Positions 34,157 through 42,904 of a stretch of DNA of 64,000 bases are shown piece by piece. The first letter of the stretch is position 1; each line of letters starts with the position of its first letter. Where the stretch lies: NCBI RefSeq assembly GCF_000246855.1, contig NC_016609.1, forward strand, positions 496,001-560,000. Reading direction: 5' to 3'. A model generated the notes under the pieces. It worked only from the letters and a program-made list of their open reading frames with translations. It did no database searches and was not told the DNA's origin. The position numbers were made by a program, and so were the translations under genes. This stretch comes from Niastella koreensis GR20-10. GTDB taxonomy: Bacteria > Bacteroidota > Bacteroidia > Chitinophagales > Chitinophagaceae.

Positions 34157-35593
34157 TTAGCGTTTTGTATTTCTTCTTCCTTCCAGGATGCGGTAAAACG
34201 ACCGGCTGCGGATTTCCTCAATGGTAAGCCCGGTAGCAGTTGCTTCGGCTTCGGTAATAGCACCGCAGTTCATAGCCTTTAAAAAGAAGTTCAACAATCC
34301 CTGGCCGGTGGCCGCATCGTCGAAGATGTCTTTGGTAAGCGTGGAGATGGCGGCCCGCTCAACAAATGTTTTTAACCGGAACACAGCATCTTCATAACTG
34401 TTCAAAAAGAAATTGTAAGTAGCTGCATATCGCATCGGCAATTGGGCGGGGTTCAGGTCCCAACCCTGGTAAAAGCCATTGATAAGGGAATGCATGGTAT
34501 GATGGAAGCCGGTTCGCCATGCATGGTGCACAGACTCCCGGTTTTCTGCCATCTGTTCAAACGTGAGTGTGTCGCCACGGTGCGGGCCAATGGGCATTAC
34601 ATTGGTAGCCCCATCAGATAAAAAGATGCCTGTACCCGCCAGTGCCACCTTGGTCATGTGGTGGGCAAAATCGCAAACCGGGTGCGCCATAGTCTGGTAT
34701 TTTGCCGTTATTCCACAGGAAGCGGTATAATCATAAGTTCCGAAATGTGCCGCTATACACCGCCCCTCACTGGCTTTTATGATTCGTAACAAAGGATTGC
34801 GTCCTTCATCATCCATAATGATCTGCGTGGCTTCCACCATGGTTTCCATTTTGAGGGAACCCGGTGTTAATTGATGTGTTTTTTCAAACAGTTCAAACAA
34901 ACGCACCAGGGTTACTACCTGTTCGGGAATGGTTACTTTGGGCAGCATCACCACAAAGTTGTCGGGTAAAACGCCATGTGTTTGTTCAAGCAGGGTAGAA
35001 AGAAAGATGTCAAGTGTACGAATGCCTCGTTGTTTCAGGTCTTCGGTGAATGGTTTTATGCGAATGCCGATAAAAGGCGATGTGGTCTTATTTTTCATCC
35101 CGGTGGCCAGTTCCTGAGCTGCCTGTACCGCAGTAACGTCTTCTTCCGCATCTGGCCGGTTGCCAAAACCATCTTCAAAATCTATTCTGAAATCCTCTAC
35201 CGCTTCTGTTTGTAGTTTTTGAATGATCTTGTTATATACGGTGTAGGAGAGCCAGGCTGCTTCCTGTTTCCTGTCTCCTTCGGGCATTTTATTCAGCTTA
35301 TTGGTAAGCGCTTCAATCTCGTTTTGATGCCGGGGCAACTGTTCATAGCCGGATAATTGCAACACATTCGCCAGTACTACAAAATTGGGCGCATAGGTTT
35401 GCAGATTCTTTAATGCTATTTCTCCCATTTTAACACAGGTGTCTGCCTTAAATAAATTGGCGCCACCATAAACGGTATGTACTGGTTGACGGTCGGGTTT
35501 ATCACCCGGGTATGTTTGCTGGAACTGGAGATTGGCGGTTTGTAACTGATCTAACAGCGCCTGTTTCTCTTTTTCCGGTATGGAGAATTTCAT
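34157..35593 (-). CDS. Citrate-lyase-beta/HpcH-like protein (DUF6986-type), last gene of allantoin operon
   Basis: A 478-residue protein with the layout of the HpcH/HpaI and citrate-lyase-beta TIM-barrel superfamily. It is longer than CitE (about 300 residues) and resembles the DUF6986 group. Candidate active-site elements: DFEDGFGNRPDAEED (~140-154), Arg in FIGIRIKPF, Lys in VVMLPKVT, metal-ligand Glu in LKMETMVEA, and metal-ligand Asp in HFGTYDYTAS. HPVCDFAHH and GPHRGDTLTF follow. Enzymes of this fold cleave or form C-C bonds with glyoxylate, oxaloacetate or acyl-CoA. As the last member of the uraD-uraH-allBC operon, it probably handles glyoxylate or ureidoglycolate. This is inference; the reaction is not known to me. 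Confidence 0.75.
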   Translation of the reverse strand: MKFSIPEKEKQALLDQLQTANLQFQQTYPGDKPDRQPVHTVYGGANLFKADTCVKMGEIALKNLQTYAPNFVVLANVLQLSGYEQLPRHQNEIEALTNKLNKMPEGDRKQEAAWLSYTVYNKIIQKLQTEAVEDFRIDFEDGFGNRPDAEEDVTAVQAAQELATGMKNKTTSPFIGIRIKPFTEDLKQRGIRTLDIFLSTLLEQTHGVLPDNFVVMLPKVTIPEQVVTLVRLFELFEKTHQLTPGSLKMETMVEATQIIMDDEGRNPLLRIIKASEGRCIAAHFGTYDYTASCGITAKYQTMAHPVCDFAHHMTKVALAGTGIFLSDGATNVMPIGPHRGDTLTFEQMAENRESVHHAWRTGFHHTMHSLINGFYQGWDLNPAQLPMRYAATYNFFLNSYEDAVFRLKTFVERAAISTLTKDIFDDAATGQGLLNFFLKAMNCGAITEAEATATGLTIEEIRSRSFYRILEGRRNTKR

Positions 35594-35608
35594 ATTGATT
35601 TATAAGTT

Positions 35609-35947
35609 TTAAGATCCGCGATAGGTAGAATAACCAAATGGGTTTAAAAGCAGGGGCACATGATAGTGTGAGGCGTCGGCAATGGAAAAGACCACTTCTA
35701 CAAATGGATAGAAAGAAGAGATCATTTGCTGTTTATAATATTCCTCCGTTTCAAATTTGAGTTTGTATTGCCCGGCAGGTAATATTTCTTCTTTGGGCAG
35801 CCAGTCGGTGATGCGGCCATCGCGGTTGGTTATACCGCGCACGATTTCTTTCCAGTCATCGTTTTGCTGCTGGTATAAAACGATCAGCACACCGCCTGCG
35901 GGTTGGCCCAGGGAAGTATCCAGGATATGTGTGGTTAACTGGCTCAT
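35609..35947 (-). CDS. uraH: 5-hydroxyisourate hydrolase
   Basis: A 112-residue transthyretin-like enzyme that hydrolyses 5-hydroxyisourate (the product of uricase) to OHCU. Both family signatures are present: the N-terminal LTTHILDTSLGQPA, with its catalytic His, and the C-terminal YHVPLLLNPFGYSTYRGS, ending in the diagnostic YRGS. Length matches bacterial HIUases, and no signal peptide is present, so it acts in the cytosol. It lies 14 bases after uraD. Confidence 0.95.
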   Translation of the reverse strand: MSQLTTHILDTSLGQPAGGVLIVLYQQQNDDWKEIVRGITNRDGRITDWLPKEEILPAGQYKLKFETEEYYKQQMISSFYPFVEVVFSIADASHYHVPLLLNPFGYSTYRGS

Positions 35948-35961
35948 GGTTCATTATTTAT

Positions 35962-36474
35962 TTATTCGGTGATGCCAAATAGTTTCTCCAGCCTCAAGTT
36001 GGTAATTTTAAGCTGTTCTTCCATGGCAATTTGGATCTCCACTTCGGGGTTATTATACAATCGTTGTTGTAATAACTGCAGCATTTCATCGGCCGATTTA
36101 CCGGTAGCACAAACGATGAAAATATAACCAAACCGTTGTTCGTATGCCTGGTTCCCGGCTGCCAGTTGTTGCAGGGTTTGTTCGGAAGCTTCCTTTACCG
36201 ATGCCTGCTCACCTTCGGTCCACTGGGCGGTGGCCGCAAACTTTTGTTTCAATGATGCTACATCGCCAATTTTTGGATGCTGTGAAAATGCCTCCTTCCA
36301 ATCAGGCTCATGGCAGAGATACCATTGCTCCTCGGCTATTCCCAACAGATCAACCAGGTCCTCAGCCGGCAAGGCGGTGAGCATATTGTTTACCCAGGTG
36401 TTACTTCCGCAGCAGGAATACAGCAGTGTTCTCTTTTCTGTTATATCGAGGTGATCGAATTCGGCGATGGTCAT
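35962..36474 (-). CDS. uraD: OHCU decarboxylase
   Basis: A 170-residue 2-oxo-4-hydroxy-4-carboxy-5-ureidoimidazoline decarboxylase, giving S-allantoin. The start is the ATG at 36474; a TTG two codons upstream is less likely. The family signature HPKIGD (catalytic His) is at about residue 66. EQRFGYIFIVCATGKSADEML, in the C-terminal helical half, is also typical. Length fits. It lies between the ureidoglycine aminohydrolase and uraH. Confidence 0.94.
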   Translation of the reverse strand: MTIAEFDHLDITEKRTLLYSCCGSNTWVNNMLTALPAEDLVDLLGIAEEQWYLCHEPDWKEAFSQHPKIGDVASLKQKFAATAQWTEGEQASVKEASEQTLQQLAAGNQAYEQRFGYIFIVCATGKSADEMLQLLQQRLYNNPEVEIQIAMEEQLKITNLRLEKLFGITE

Positions 36475-36492
36475 AGACAATGATTTTGGTGG

Positions 36493-37239
36493 TTATATTA
36501 CCGTAGGGAACCTGTTTACATTCTTGTAGTAAATGTATACTGCCGGTTCTTTGCCCATTGCCGTGAACCATTGCTGGCAGTAGGGCGCCATCCAGATGGA
36601 ATCTCCTTTTTTTATCGGGTACCATTGATGATCGAGCATATATACACCCTGTCCCTGCAAATACAGCAAACCATGTTCCATGATGTGTGTTTCTACAAAA
36701 GGCAAATGTCCGCCGGGATCATACGTGAAAATATTCACGGCCATATCAAAAGACAGGTTATCTGGCAACAGTACCTGTAACCGTAATGCAGGATCATTCA
36801 GATAGGTAGGGCCTGGAACGGTGGCCGCATCGCCGAAAATGGTTGTTGGCGCCGGTGCCTCCTGCAAAGGCTCATACACTTTATGAAAGGTGAGGAGTTT
36901 GGCGCCGGCAGTCGCTTCATCAAATACATACTCCTTTTGAATAGGAATATATACAAACTGCCCGGGTGTTAATACTTTTGTTTCTCCGCTTACAGCAGCC
37001 TTGCAACTGCCTTCGATCATATAAAAGAAGATCTGCGATTGATTCGTGCTTCCGGTGAGGGCGCCTTCTTTCTGCATAGTGATCAACGTTTGGCAAAGCC
37101 GGGCGCCCATTTGTTCATTGATGATTACATTAACAGTGCAGTTCGTCCAGCCGGGCACGTTGCTGTTTACATAGCCATCGGGACAAATAACTGCATGGTT
37201 TTGTTTTACGACCGATCTTGTTAGCGCTGATATTTCCAT
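36493..37239 (-). CDS. allE: (S)-ureidoglycine aminohydrolase
   Basis: A 248-residue bicupin that hydrolyses (S)-ureidoglycine to (S)-ureidoglycolate plus ammonia, using manganese. N-terminal cupin around residues 55-115 (FYMIEGSCKAAVSGETKVLTPGQFVYIP) and C-terminal cupin around 165-235 (FTYDPGGHLPFVETHIMEHGLLYLQGQGVYML), which carries the expected Glu and His metal ligands. WTNCTVNVIINEQMGA fits the family. It is adjacent to allC with one base between them. Length matches the family. Confidence 0.92.
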   Translation of the reverse strand: MEISALTRSVVKQNHAVICPDGYVNSNVPGWTNCTVNVIINEQMGARLCQTLITMQKEGALTGSTNQSQIFFYMIEGSCKAAVSGETKVLTPGQFVYIPIQKEYVFDEATAGAKLLTFHKVYEPLQEAPAPTTIFGDAATVPGPTYLNDPALRLQVLLPDNLSFDMAVNIFTYDPGGHLPFVETHIMEHGLLYLQGQGVYMLDHQWYPIKKGDSIWMAPYCQQWFTAMGKEPAVYIYYKNVNRFPTVI

Positions 37240-37240
37240 A

Positions 37241-38494
37241 TTAACCGCGGTTATGTTTTTGAATGAGAGATTGTATAAATGCAGCCGACACCTGAACGGC
37301 CGCTGCCAGGTCTTTTAATTCAACATTTTCAAGTGGATTATGGCTTATGCCTTTAAAGCAACGTACGAACAGCATAGCTACCGGCGCCACCGGCGCTATG
37401 GCTACCGCATCATGGCCTGCGCCGCTCACCAGCTTTATCACTTCATAACCTGATTGCTGAACCGCCTGGCTCAGTAAATAGTTCAGGGACGCATTACAGG
37501 TAATGGAAGGACTTTCCTGTACGGGATGCCACAGGAATTCAATATGACGTTGCTGGCAAATGGCCGATCCCAACTGCTCCAGGTGCCTAAAACAGGAATT
37601 CAATATTTGCTGATTGGCGCAACGCAGATCGAGGGTGCATTGCACTTCACCGGGTATTACATTACTGGCCGCGTGCGGAATTTGCAAGGTGCCAACTGTT
37701 GCTACCACAGGTTGTAAATGGCTGGCGGCAAAACGTTCCACTTCCAGGATAAACTCGGCAGCCGCACATAAGGCATCGTTGCGCATATGCATGGGAACGG
37801 TGCCCGCATGTCCTGCCTCGCCTTTAAAAGTGAGGGCAATTCGCTTCTGTCCTGCAATAGCGGTAACAATACCAACCGGAATATCTTTTTCAAACAGCAC
37901 CGGGCCCTGTTCTATATGAACTTCATAATAACCCAGCAGGTTGTTGGCGGGGATAGCGTCCTGTGCTAATATGCCGGGATCGCCTCCCATACCCTGGATT
38001 ACTTCCTGCAAGGTAGCGCCGGCCGCATCCTGTTGCATTAGCAGGTTATTGTCAAAATTCCCTGCTACTACTTTGCTGCCTAAATAAGTGGTATGAAAGC
38101 GACAACCTTCTTCATCGCAAAAGGCGATAAGCTCAATGTGAAAGGGCAGGGGTGTGCGTTGCTGTATTAATTGTTCCAGCAGACTTAGACCAAGAAGAAC
38201 ACCCAGAGGGCCATCGAATTTACCGGCGTTTATTACCGTATCGATATGCGACGCAATTACCAGTGTTTTGGCATCGGGCGACTTTGCTGGCAACCGGCCT
38301 CTTACGTTGCCAATATTATCAATGTGGGTTTGAAGGCCTGCTTTCTGCATCCAGTGGGCAACAAGGGTTCTTCCTTTAATAAAAGCTTCTGTACCGAAGG
38401 TGCGGGTGATAACGCCTGGTTCTTCACTGATGGAAGCCAGTTCATTGATCCGTTCTAAAATGGTGTTTGCCAGTTGTAGGTTATCGGGGGTCAA
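37241..38494 (-). CDS. allC: Allantoate amidohydrolase (M20 family)
   Basis: A 417-residue dinuclear metallo-amidohydrolase that converts allantoate to ureidoglycine, ammonia and CO2. Motifs: VIASHIDTVINAGKFDG (metal His and Asp), FCDEEGCRFHTTYLGSK (catalytic Glu pair), YYEVHIEQGPVLFE, FKGEAGHAGTVPMHMRNDAL, and SGAGHDAVAIAPVAPVAMLFVRC. M20 relatives also include ureidoglycolate amidohydrolase and N-carbamoyl-amino-acid hydrolases. Position between allB and the ureidoglycine enzyme supports allantoate as substrate; a second activity on ureidoglycolate cannot be excluded. Overlaps the allB stop by four bases. Confidence 0.9.
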   Translation of the reverse strand: MTPDNLQLANTILERINELASISEEPGVITRTFGTEAFIKGRTLVAHWMQKAGLQTHIDNIGNVRGRLPAKSPDAKTLVIASHIDTVINAGKFDGPLGVLLGLSLLEQLIQQRTPLPFHIELIAFCDEEGCRFHTTYLGSKVVAGNFDNNLLMQQDAAGATLQEVIQGMGGDPGILAQDAIPANNLLGYYEVHIEQGPVLFEKDIPVGIVTAIAGQKRIALTFKGEAGHAGTVPMHMRNDALCAAAEFILEVERFAASHLQPVVATVGTLQIPHAASNVIPGEVQCTLDLRCANQQILNSCFRHLEQLGSAICQQRHIEFLWHPVQESPSITCNASLNYLLSQAVQQSGYEVIKLVSGAGHDAVAIAPVAPVAMLFVRCFKGISHNPLENVELKDLAAAVQVSAAFIQSLIQKHNRG

Positions 38495-39828
38495 GATGTA
38501 ATGATTTTTCCTTTGTTCAGAACAGGAAACCGTCCCTGCTCAAAAATTAATTGTCCGGCCAGCCAGGTTTGTTCAACCACTCCATACAAGTCCTGCTTTA
38601 TGTAGGGAGTGATTTTATGTTTATGATGTAATGCTTCAGCCGTAACCTTGAACGATTTATCCGGGTCCCAAACTACAAAGTCTGCATTGAATCCTTTTGC
38701 GATCCGGCCCTTGCTTTTTTGCAGACCCGGTAAGATGGCTGGTTTTTCACAAAGCCATTTTGCTATCTCAGCCACTGGTATCTTCCGTTTGCGGGCGGCC
38801 GTCCAAAGTACAGGCAATGCCAACTGCAACGAAGCAATACCGCCCCAGGCTTTTATTAAATTGCCGGAACTGATTTCCTTCAAAGCAGGCGGCGCCGGAG
38901 AATGGTCGGTTGCCACAAAATCTATAATTCCTTCCTGCAAAGCCTGCCATAGTTGTTCGTTGTTCTCCTTTTCCCGAATGGGTGGCGCGCATTTGTAAGC
39001 GGTTTGTGCATCCGGTATTTCTTCTGCATTAAAGTACAAATAATGCTGGGCCGTTTCAACCGTAATGGGCAGGCCTTTTTGCCGGGCCTGTTTTATCTGT
39101 TCGATGGAACTGGCCGATGACAGGTGTACGATATGTACCCGGCATTGATACTGTTCACAAAGCCTTATCATCAAAGCAATGGCATCATCTTCCCATTGTT
39201 TGGGGCGGGATGATAGATAGTTTTTATAGGATTGTACATCGGCTGCCGGTGGCGGTTGTACGTTGGTTGTTAGTTCACAATGAACAAGCAGTGGTAATTG
39301 GCGCCTGGCAATAACGGGCATAGCCTGGTGCAGATCCTGTTCGGTAACATTGGGAAATTCATCGATGCCTGAATGGGTTAGAAATGCTTTAAACCCTGGC
39401 ACACCCTTGTTGATCAGTTTTTCGATTTCCGGTCCATTACCAGGAACGATTCCTCCCCAGAAACCACAGTTCACATGTAATTTCCCTTCAGTGGCGGCCA
39501 GTTTTTTGTCAAGAGCATCGGCAGTAGTAGTAACGGGTGATGCATTCAACGGCATCTCTACCATCGTGGTAATGCCCCCGGCTGCTGCCGAAAGGGTAGC
39601 GGTATTAAACCCTTCCCAATCGGTTCGGCCCGGTTCATTGATGTGTACATGCGGATCAATGATCCCCGGCATCAGCACGTTTTCGCCAATATCGATCTCC
39701 CTTTGGCTAACCTGCCCCGTGAGAGCTGGCACTATATCGACAATAACGCCATTGCTGACCAAAACCGTTCCTTCCCGCATTCCTTCGGGCGTACAAATGT
39801 TTCTACAACTGATAGCAAGGTCGAACAT
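38491..39828 (-). CDS. allB: Allantoinase
   Basis: A 445-residue cyclic amidohydrolase that opens allantoin to allantoate. Metal-site motifs: GIIDPHVHINEPGRTDWEGF, with GFKAFLTHSG providing the lysine usually carbamylated, then LLVHCEL, VHIVHLSSASS and VATDHSPAPP. The FNADFVVWDPD C-terminal segment is typical. Length is as expected. It is the first gene of the minus-strand allantoin operon and overlaps allC by four bases. It is divergent from uricase with a palindromic promoter between them. Confidence 0.93.
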   Translation of the reverse strand: MFDLAISCRNICTPEGMREGTVLVSNGVIVDIVPALTGQVSQREIDIGENVLMPGIIDPHVHINEPGRTDWEGFNTATLSAAAGGITTMVEMPLNASPVTTTADALDKKLAATEGKLHVNCGFWGGIVPGNGPEIEKLINKGVPGFKAFLTHSGIDEFPNVTEQDLHQAMPVIARRQLPLLVHCELTTNVQPPPAADVQSYKNYLSSRPKQWEDDAIALMIRLCEQYQCRVHIVHLSSASSIEQIKQARQKGLPITVETAQHYLYFNAEEIPDAQTAYKCAPPIREKENNEQLWQALQEGIIDFVATDHSPAPPALKEISSGNLIKAWGGIASLQLALPVLWTAARKRKIPVAEIAKWLCEKPAILPGLQKSKGRIAKGFNADFVVWDPDKSFKVTAEALHHKHKITPYIKQDLYGVVEQTWLAGQLIFEQGRFPVLNKGKIITS

Positions 39829-39862
39829 GGCGGAATATTTAAAAGTCCTTCACTAAAAATAG

Positions 39863-39874
39863 ACAATTAATTGT
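39863..39874. promoter_or_regulatory. Palindrome in the allB-uricase divergent promoter
   Basis: ACAATTAATTGT is a perfect 12-bp palindrome in the 82-bp region between the divergent starts of allB (39828) and uricase (39911). It lies close to both putative promoters and is a natural candidate for a shared operator. The binding protein is unknown. Confidence 0.45.
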
Positions 39875-39910
39875 TTATATTGAGGATACATTCCATCAAA
39901 ATGTGCTGCT

Positions 39911-40756
39911 ATGTCAATTAAACTGGGTAAGAACACCTATGGTAAAAATGCTGTAAACCTATCAAAGATCATTCGCCATCCCGATTACCATGAATTCAGG
40001 CAGATCTCAGTGAATGTGATACTGGAAGGTGATTTTGAAACTGCCCACACCATTGGCGATAATTCAAAACTATTGCCTACTGATACCCAAAAAAATACGG
40101 TGTATGCGTTGGCGAAGGAACACTTTGTTTCTTCCATCGAGGCTTTTGGATTGTACCTGGCTAATTATTTTGCCAGCAATAATCCCCAGGTTTCCCAGGT
40201 ACGAATTGAATTGACGGAGCACAGCTGGGCGAGGATGCGTTTTAATGGAACCGTACATCCGCATGCTTACTGCAGCGGAGGAAACGAGAAACATACTGCT
40301 ACCGTTGTGCAAAATAAAAATGGCATTGAGGTAACAGCCGGCATCACCGGCCTGCTGATCTTAAAAACAACCGATTCAGGTTTTGAGAATTATATTAAGG
40401 ATCAATACACCACGCTGAAGGAAACCAGTGACCGCATCTTTGCCACGGAATGCGAAGTAAGCTGGGTGTATAATTCTTCCAATATCCTGTTTGTGGAATT
40501 GTTCAACGGGATACGAACTACGTTATTACAAACCTTTGCCGATCACCAGAGCCTTTCTGTACAGCACACTTTGTATGCCATGGGCGAGGCGGTGTTGGAA
40601 AAGTTTGCAGCGGTTAATGAGATTACCCTGAAGATGCCAAACAAGCACCACATCTTATACAATCTTGAACAATTTGGAATGGATAATAAGAACGAAGTGT
40701 TTATTGCTACCGATGAACCGTATGGGTATATAACAGGTACGGTGGTGCGGGAATAG
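39911..40756 (+). CDS. pucL: Urate oxidase (cofactor-free uricase)
   Basis: A 281-residue urate oxidase, oxidising urate to 5-hydroxyisourate with O2 and releasing H2O2. Two tandem T-fold domains are visible, with N-terminal KLGKNTYGKNAVNLSKI (conserved Lys), GDNSKLLPTDTQKNTVYALAKE (conserved Thr), and the C-terminal NEITLKMPNKHHILYNLEQFG segment, typical of the family. The Bacillus PucL has an extra OHCU decarboxylase domain. Here the decarboxylase is the separate uraD gene. Divergent from allB. No catalase gene is visible nearby. Confidence 0.94.
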   Translation: MSIKLGKNTYGKNAVNLSKIIRHPDYHEFRQISVNVILEGDFETAHTIGDNSKLLPTDTQKNTVYALAKEHFVSSIEAFGLYLANYFASNNPQVSQVRIELTEHSWARMRFNGTVHPHAYCSGGNEKHTATVVQNKNGIEVTAGITGLLILKTTDSGFENYIKDQYTTLKETSDRIFATECEVSWVYNSSNILFVELFNGIRTTLLQTFADHQSLSVQHTLYAMGEAVLEKFAAVNEITLKMPNKHHILYNLEQFGMDNKNEVFIATDEPYGYITGTVVRE

Positions 40757-40761
40757 CAGGT

Positions 40762-41463
40762 TCACCAATTCATAAACACCATCCCGGCGCCACAGATAAA
40801 AAGTGTTAATCCGCCCAGGGCATGTACATACCGTTCCAGCTTTTCGGTTTTCAGAAAAGAGATGCCAAAATAACCCAATGTAACCATGACCAGCATGGTA
40901 ACCAGCGTGAAAAAGGTATAAACAAAGATCAGCAGGTACATGCCCCACCAGTTATTACGGGCGGCGGGAAAATATAGTAAAGGGATCATCGGCTCACAGG
41001 GGCCTAATAAGAAAATGATGAAGAGTACCCAGGGAGTTACTTTGTATCTTTCCTGTGGCCGTACCGCCTCGCCATGTTTATGCTCATATACATAGATCGA
41101 TCCATCTTCAAACGTGTCAAAATGTTTATGTGCCCGGTTCCTGCGGGCGCGTACCCAACCCCAGGCGCCGTAGATCAGCCCAAATAACAAGAGCACCCAG
41201 CCAGCCAGTCCACCCCGGATGTTTTCAAACCAGGCGATCTTTGATAATGACCAGCCCAGGGCCGCCCCGCCCAATCCCAGTAAAACAGAGCTCCACACAT
41301 GCCCACAGCCACAGATAATTGTCCATGCCAGTGTTTTACCAAAATGCCATCCTCTGGCTTTTGATAGGGCAATAAATGGTAAATAGTGATCCGGACCGGC
41401 AACGGTATGCAGGCAGGCTATGCCCGTGGCTGTTAGCAATAATATTTGCAGTTCAGTTAACAT
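40762..41463 (-). CDS. NicO/UreH-like nickel transporter, end of urease operon
   Basis: A 233-residue protein with about six transmembrane helices, related to the nickel/cobalt NicO and urease-associated UreH-type permeases. The metal motif is near the N-terminus (HTVAGPDHYLPF). GLLGP-like KVTPWVLFIIFLLGPCEPMIPL supplies a second conserved motif. A cytoplasmic loop is enriched in histidine (RNRAHKHFDTF and EHKHGEAV). It overlaps ureD by 11 bases as the last gene of the urease operon, which strongly supports nickel import for urease. Confidence 0.82.
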   Translation of the reverse strand: MLTELQILLLTATGIACLHTVAGPDHYLPFIALSKARGWHFGKTLAWTIICGCGHVWSSVLLGLGGAALGWSLSKIAWFENIRGGLAGWVLLLFGLIYGAWGWVRARRNRAHKHFDTFEDGSIYVYEHKHGEAVRPQERYKVTPWVLFIIFLLGPCEPMIPLLYFPAARNNWWGMYLLIFVYTFFTLVTMLVMVTLGYFGISFLKTEKLERYVHALGGLTLFICGAGMVFMNW

Positions 41464-42256
41464 GGTCCATCAACGGGGTTGATTTATTGATCGTCAAACC
41501 GGCGATTTCCTTAAGGCAATGGAATAAAGGTTCGGCCCTATTACCCAGGATCCGGATAATGAAAACGGCATCTGAAGGAGCACTGATGCCAAAACTAATG
41601 TCGGGTTGTTGCTGCAACCAGGTGTTTACCGGTTCATAGAGATGACCGATGGTTTCGGGTTTATCCAGGATTATCAAACTTGCCTGGTGCGAAAAGCCTT
41701 CCCACTGGCCAAGGGTATGCAGGTTAACAATACCAGGTTGTGCCAATAAATTTTCTTTAATGAACAACCTGCCTTGCCAATATACCTCAGTTATGTTGTG
41801 GTATTTTACAAAATCAAAACGCTCTCCATTTAACTTTCGGCCACAGGTTAACAGGTCGCCCCAGATAAGCCGGTTGTTGCCTTGCAGATAAATTTTATTA
41901 AGCGCGGTAAAAGCAGATTCTTTATGAGGCACAACAGGGTGAGGTATGTATATAAAGGTGGCGCCCTTTTGGAGGTAAACCTCCGTTTGCTGTTTGGCAC
42001 CTTGCTGCATGGGGAATAAACGCTGGTACGATTGGGTATGTAAATGCAAATGGGAGTTGGCTTCTACATGGATCTTTGCGTGGTAATCGTCGCCTTCCAA
42101 CACTCCGGGCGACGAACACATCAGCATTAAGTGCAGAGGGCCGGCTTTTTTATCTTCAGTAATATTGGCCACTTTAAAGGGCGGGGTATAATAGCTTTGT
42201 TTCAGGTAGGTGATACCATTGCGTACCGCGGCTTGTATGTGCAGGTTTGCTTTCAT
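41453..42256 (-). CDS. ureD: Urease accessory protein UreD
   Basis: A 267-residue UreD/UreH scaffold protein that, with UreF and UreG, inserts nickel into apo-urease. The start at 42256 overlaps the ureG stop in the ATGA form; a longer frame from 42304 would overlap ureG by about 50 bases and is rejected. Family features are [10 protein letters not shown] near the start, [15 protein letters not shown], and [16 protein letters not shown]. Confidence 0.88.
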   Translation of the reverse strand: MKANLHIQAAVRNGITYLKQSYYTPPFKVANITEDKKAGPLHLMLMCSSPGVLEGDDYHAKIHVEANSHLHLHTQSYQRLFPMQQGAKQQTEVYLQKGATFIYIPHPVVPHKESAFTALNKIYLQGNNRLIWGDLLTCGRKLNGERFDFVKYHNITEVYWQGRLFIKENLLAQPGIVNLHTLGQWEGFSHQASLIILDKPETIGHLYEPVNTWLQQQPDISFGISAPSDAVFIIRILGNRAEPLFHCLKEIAGLTINKSTPLMDHVN

Positions 42257-42882
42257 GCGTGCCAATCTGTTTCTTCTTCCAGTAATGCATATCTCTTTAT
42301 CCAACTGATCACTTGCGGTAAACCTTCTTTGCTTACCAAATTGGTAAAAATAAATGGTTGCCCGTTGCGCATTTTACCGGCATCGCGTTCCATTACTTCC
42401 AGGCTGGCGCCTACATACGGAGCCAGGTCAATTTTGTTGATCACCAGTAAATCGCTGCGCGTAATACCCGGACCGCCTTTACGGGGAATTTTATCGCCTT
42501 CCGCCACATCTATAACAAAAATAGTTACGTCGGCCAGGTCGGGGCTGAAAGTGGCAGACAGGTTATCTCCGCCGCTTTCTATAAAAATGATCTGTACATC
42601 AGGAAAGCGGCCGGCCATTTCTTCAACAGCTTCCAGGTTCATACTGGCATCTTCCCTTATGGCAGTATGCGGACAACCACCGGTTTCCACGCCAATGATC
42701 CTGTTGGCCGGCAGCGTACTGTTTTTAGTAAGGAACTCTGCATCCTCTTTGGTATAGATGTCATTCGTGATGACCCCAATGCTGTAGGCAGGATATAAAT
42801 GCCGGGTCAATCGTTCTATCAATGCCGTTTTACCTGAACCTACCGGTCCGGCAATACCTATTTTTATATACTTTCTTTCCAT
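42253..42882 (-). CDS. ureG: Urease accessory GTPase UreG
   Basis: A 209-residue GTPase that drives nickel delivery. The start at the ATG 42882 ([19 protein letters not shown]) gives the P-loop GPVGSGKT at residues 12-19. The nickel-binding Cys-Pro-His motif is visible in [14 protein letters not shown], and [17 protein letters not shown] and [12 protein letters not shown] complete the family pattern. A longer in-frame extension (to 42960) is not conserved. Confidence 0.95.
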   Translation of the reverse strand: MERKYIKIGIAGPVGSGKTALIERLTRHLYPAYSIGVITNDIYTKEDAEFLTKNSTLPANRIIGVETGGCPHTAIREDASMNLEAVEEMAGRFPDVQIIFIESGGDNLSATFSPDLADVTIFVIDVAEGDKIPRKGGPGITRSDLLVINKIDLAPYVGASLEVMERDAGKMRNGQPFIFTNLVSKEGLPQVISWIKRYALLEEETDWHA

Positions 42883-42904
42883 GCACGGTTTTATTTTTCT
42901 GTGT

